Shown piece after piece: positions 63,479-64,000 of a stretch of DNA of 64,000 nucleotides. Position numbers and translations under genes: made by a program. The stretch is from Cellvibrionales bacterium (GTDB lineage Bacteria > Pseudomonadota > Gammaproteobacteria > Pseudomonadales > UBA7239): assembly GCA_016713115.1 (NCBI GenBank), contig JADJPU010000001.1:2368192-2432191 (forward strand), given 5' to 3'. The notes beneath the pieces were generated by a model. The model ran no database searches and was not told the DNA's origin. It saw nothing but the letters and a program-made list of their open reading frames with translations. Within the stretch, counting starts at the first letter, position 1. Each line of letters begins with the position of its first letter.

Positions 63479-64000
63479 ATGCAAACATTCTTTCTGAAAT
63501 CTATCACCACAAGCTTACTGCTCTGCTCACTCAGTTTTTCCGCACTCGCCGCACCAGAGCGCGTAACACCGCAAGCTGGCTTGTGGCAAATAGAAAGCAC
63601 CACTTCACTGTTTGGCCACGCGGTGCCAGATTTAGGAAATCTCATCAGCAAAGGCCCTCAAAAACTGCAAGTGCATATCAACAATATGCTGCAACAAAAT
63701 CACACGCGCTTGAACGGCGACGGCACGGCCAGCATTTGCGTAAGCGAGCAGCAAATTGCGAGTAATGATTTTGTGAATGACAACGGCAGTGGCTGCACAG
63801 TAAGCAAAGGAAAACGCATCGGTAATGTGTTAATTTTTCAAACGCAATGCGAAGCGCCCAGTGGTTTTGGTGTTACTACGATGAGGCTACTAGACAGCAA
63901 ACACTGGGAGGCCACTTCACAATTTATCGTTACCATTCGCGGCATTGCACAAAATATAGACAACAGAAGCTACGGTACTTGGTTGAGCGCAAGCTGCTCT
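63479..64000 (+). CDS. DUF3617-like exported protein, partial
   Basis: At least 174 residues, running off the right edge without a stop. It begins with a signal peptide (MQTFFLKSITTSLLLCSLSF, cleavage after ALA near residue 25). After that, PQAGLWQIESTTSLFG, ICVSEQQIA and the paired Cys in GCTVSKG and QTQCEAPS match the DUF3617 pattern of small periplasmic proteins of unknown function. The 63406-63478 gap separates it from the divergent repeat protein and shows no clear promoter. Confidence 0.72.
   Translation, partial: MQTFFLKSITTSLLLCSLSFSALAAPERVTPQAGLWQIESTTSLFGHAVPDLGNLISKGPQKLQVHINNMLQQNHTRLNGDGTASICVSEQQIASNDFVNDNGSGCTVSKGKRIGNVLIFQTQCEAPSGFGVTTMRLLDSKHWEATSQFIVTIRGIAQNIDNRSYGTWLSASCS

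Overview
The window is a densely packed stretch of chromosome from a Gram-negative gammaproteobacterium with roughly balanced base composition. The gene orders exbB-exbD-lpxK-kdsB-wzb-murB, lolA-rarA-crcB-serS and fadB-fadA resemble those of Pseudomonas and its relatives in the Pseudomonadales/Cellvibrionales, but I cannot name a genus. Nearly everything is housekeeping. I see no phage, insertion sequence, CRISPR array or secretion system.

Layout. 1-3302: end of a cytochrome c maturation operon (ccmC end, ccmD, E, F, G). 3299-8646: on the minus strand a sensor kinase, an alpha/beta hydrolase, gpsA and htpG, the last behind a near-perfect sigma-32 promoter. 8705-10399: a membrane glycosyltransferase. 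10403-14793: the envelope operon exbB-exbD-lpxK-kdsB-wzb-murB. 14854-20117: dnaQ (frameshifted), rnhA, a methyltransferase, dedA, tRNA-Arg(CCT), a membrane GH17 protein, a hypothetical and a glutaredoxin-like gene. 20220-25829: PP2C phosphatase, a second GT-C-like protein, ettA, an SGNH hydrolase and a frameshifted cobU. 25835-31231: degS, sat, a terC-family gene, then ornithine decarboxylase and spermidine synthase. 31384-33577: 4.5S RNA, dnaX and ybaB. 33584-41454: gor, a shortened cysG, topA, and a two-component system with an InaA-like kinase gene. 41511-45171: nudJ, mnmA, hflD and tusDCBE, which is almost the whole tRNA 2-thiouridine sulfur relay in one run. 45181-60830: a ManA-like cupin, fadA, fadB, a frameshifted SGNH hydrolase, miaE, a DUF1289 gene, serS, crcB, rarA, lolA, ftsK and alaS. 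60892-64000: the only accessory-looking part, with a PIN toxin/antitoxin pair and its palindrome, REP-like hairpins, a 5'-truncated RCC1/FG-GAP protein and the start of a DUF3617 gene.

Themes. Envelope building (LpxK, KdsB, MurB, LolA, FtsK, two GT-C proteins), tRNA modification (MnmA, TusBCDE, MiaE), polyamine synthesis (ODC, SpeE), fatty acid beta-oxidation (FadAB) and sulfur/siroheme metabolism (Sat, CysG) are all represented.

Most notable points: (1) three genes (dnaQ, cobU, an SGNH hydrolase) are each broken by one missing base in a homopolymer, which looks more like sequence error than biology; (2) dnaX carries an in-frame run of ten A residues, with stop codons immediately after it in both alternative frames, a layout well suited to making the short gamma clamp-loader subunit by slippage; (3) htpG has a textbook heat-shock promoter overlapping a divergent gene; (4) CysG has lost the second half of its methyltransferase domain; (5) the RCC1/FG-GAP protein keeps a full set of seven FG-GAP repeats but has lost its N-terminus. 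I found no clearly new multi-gene system.
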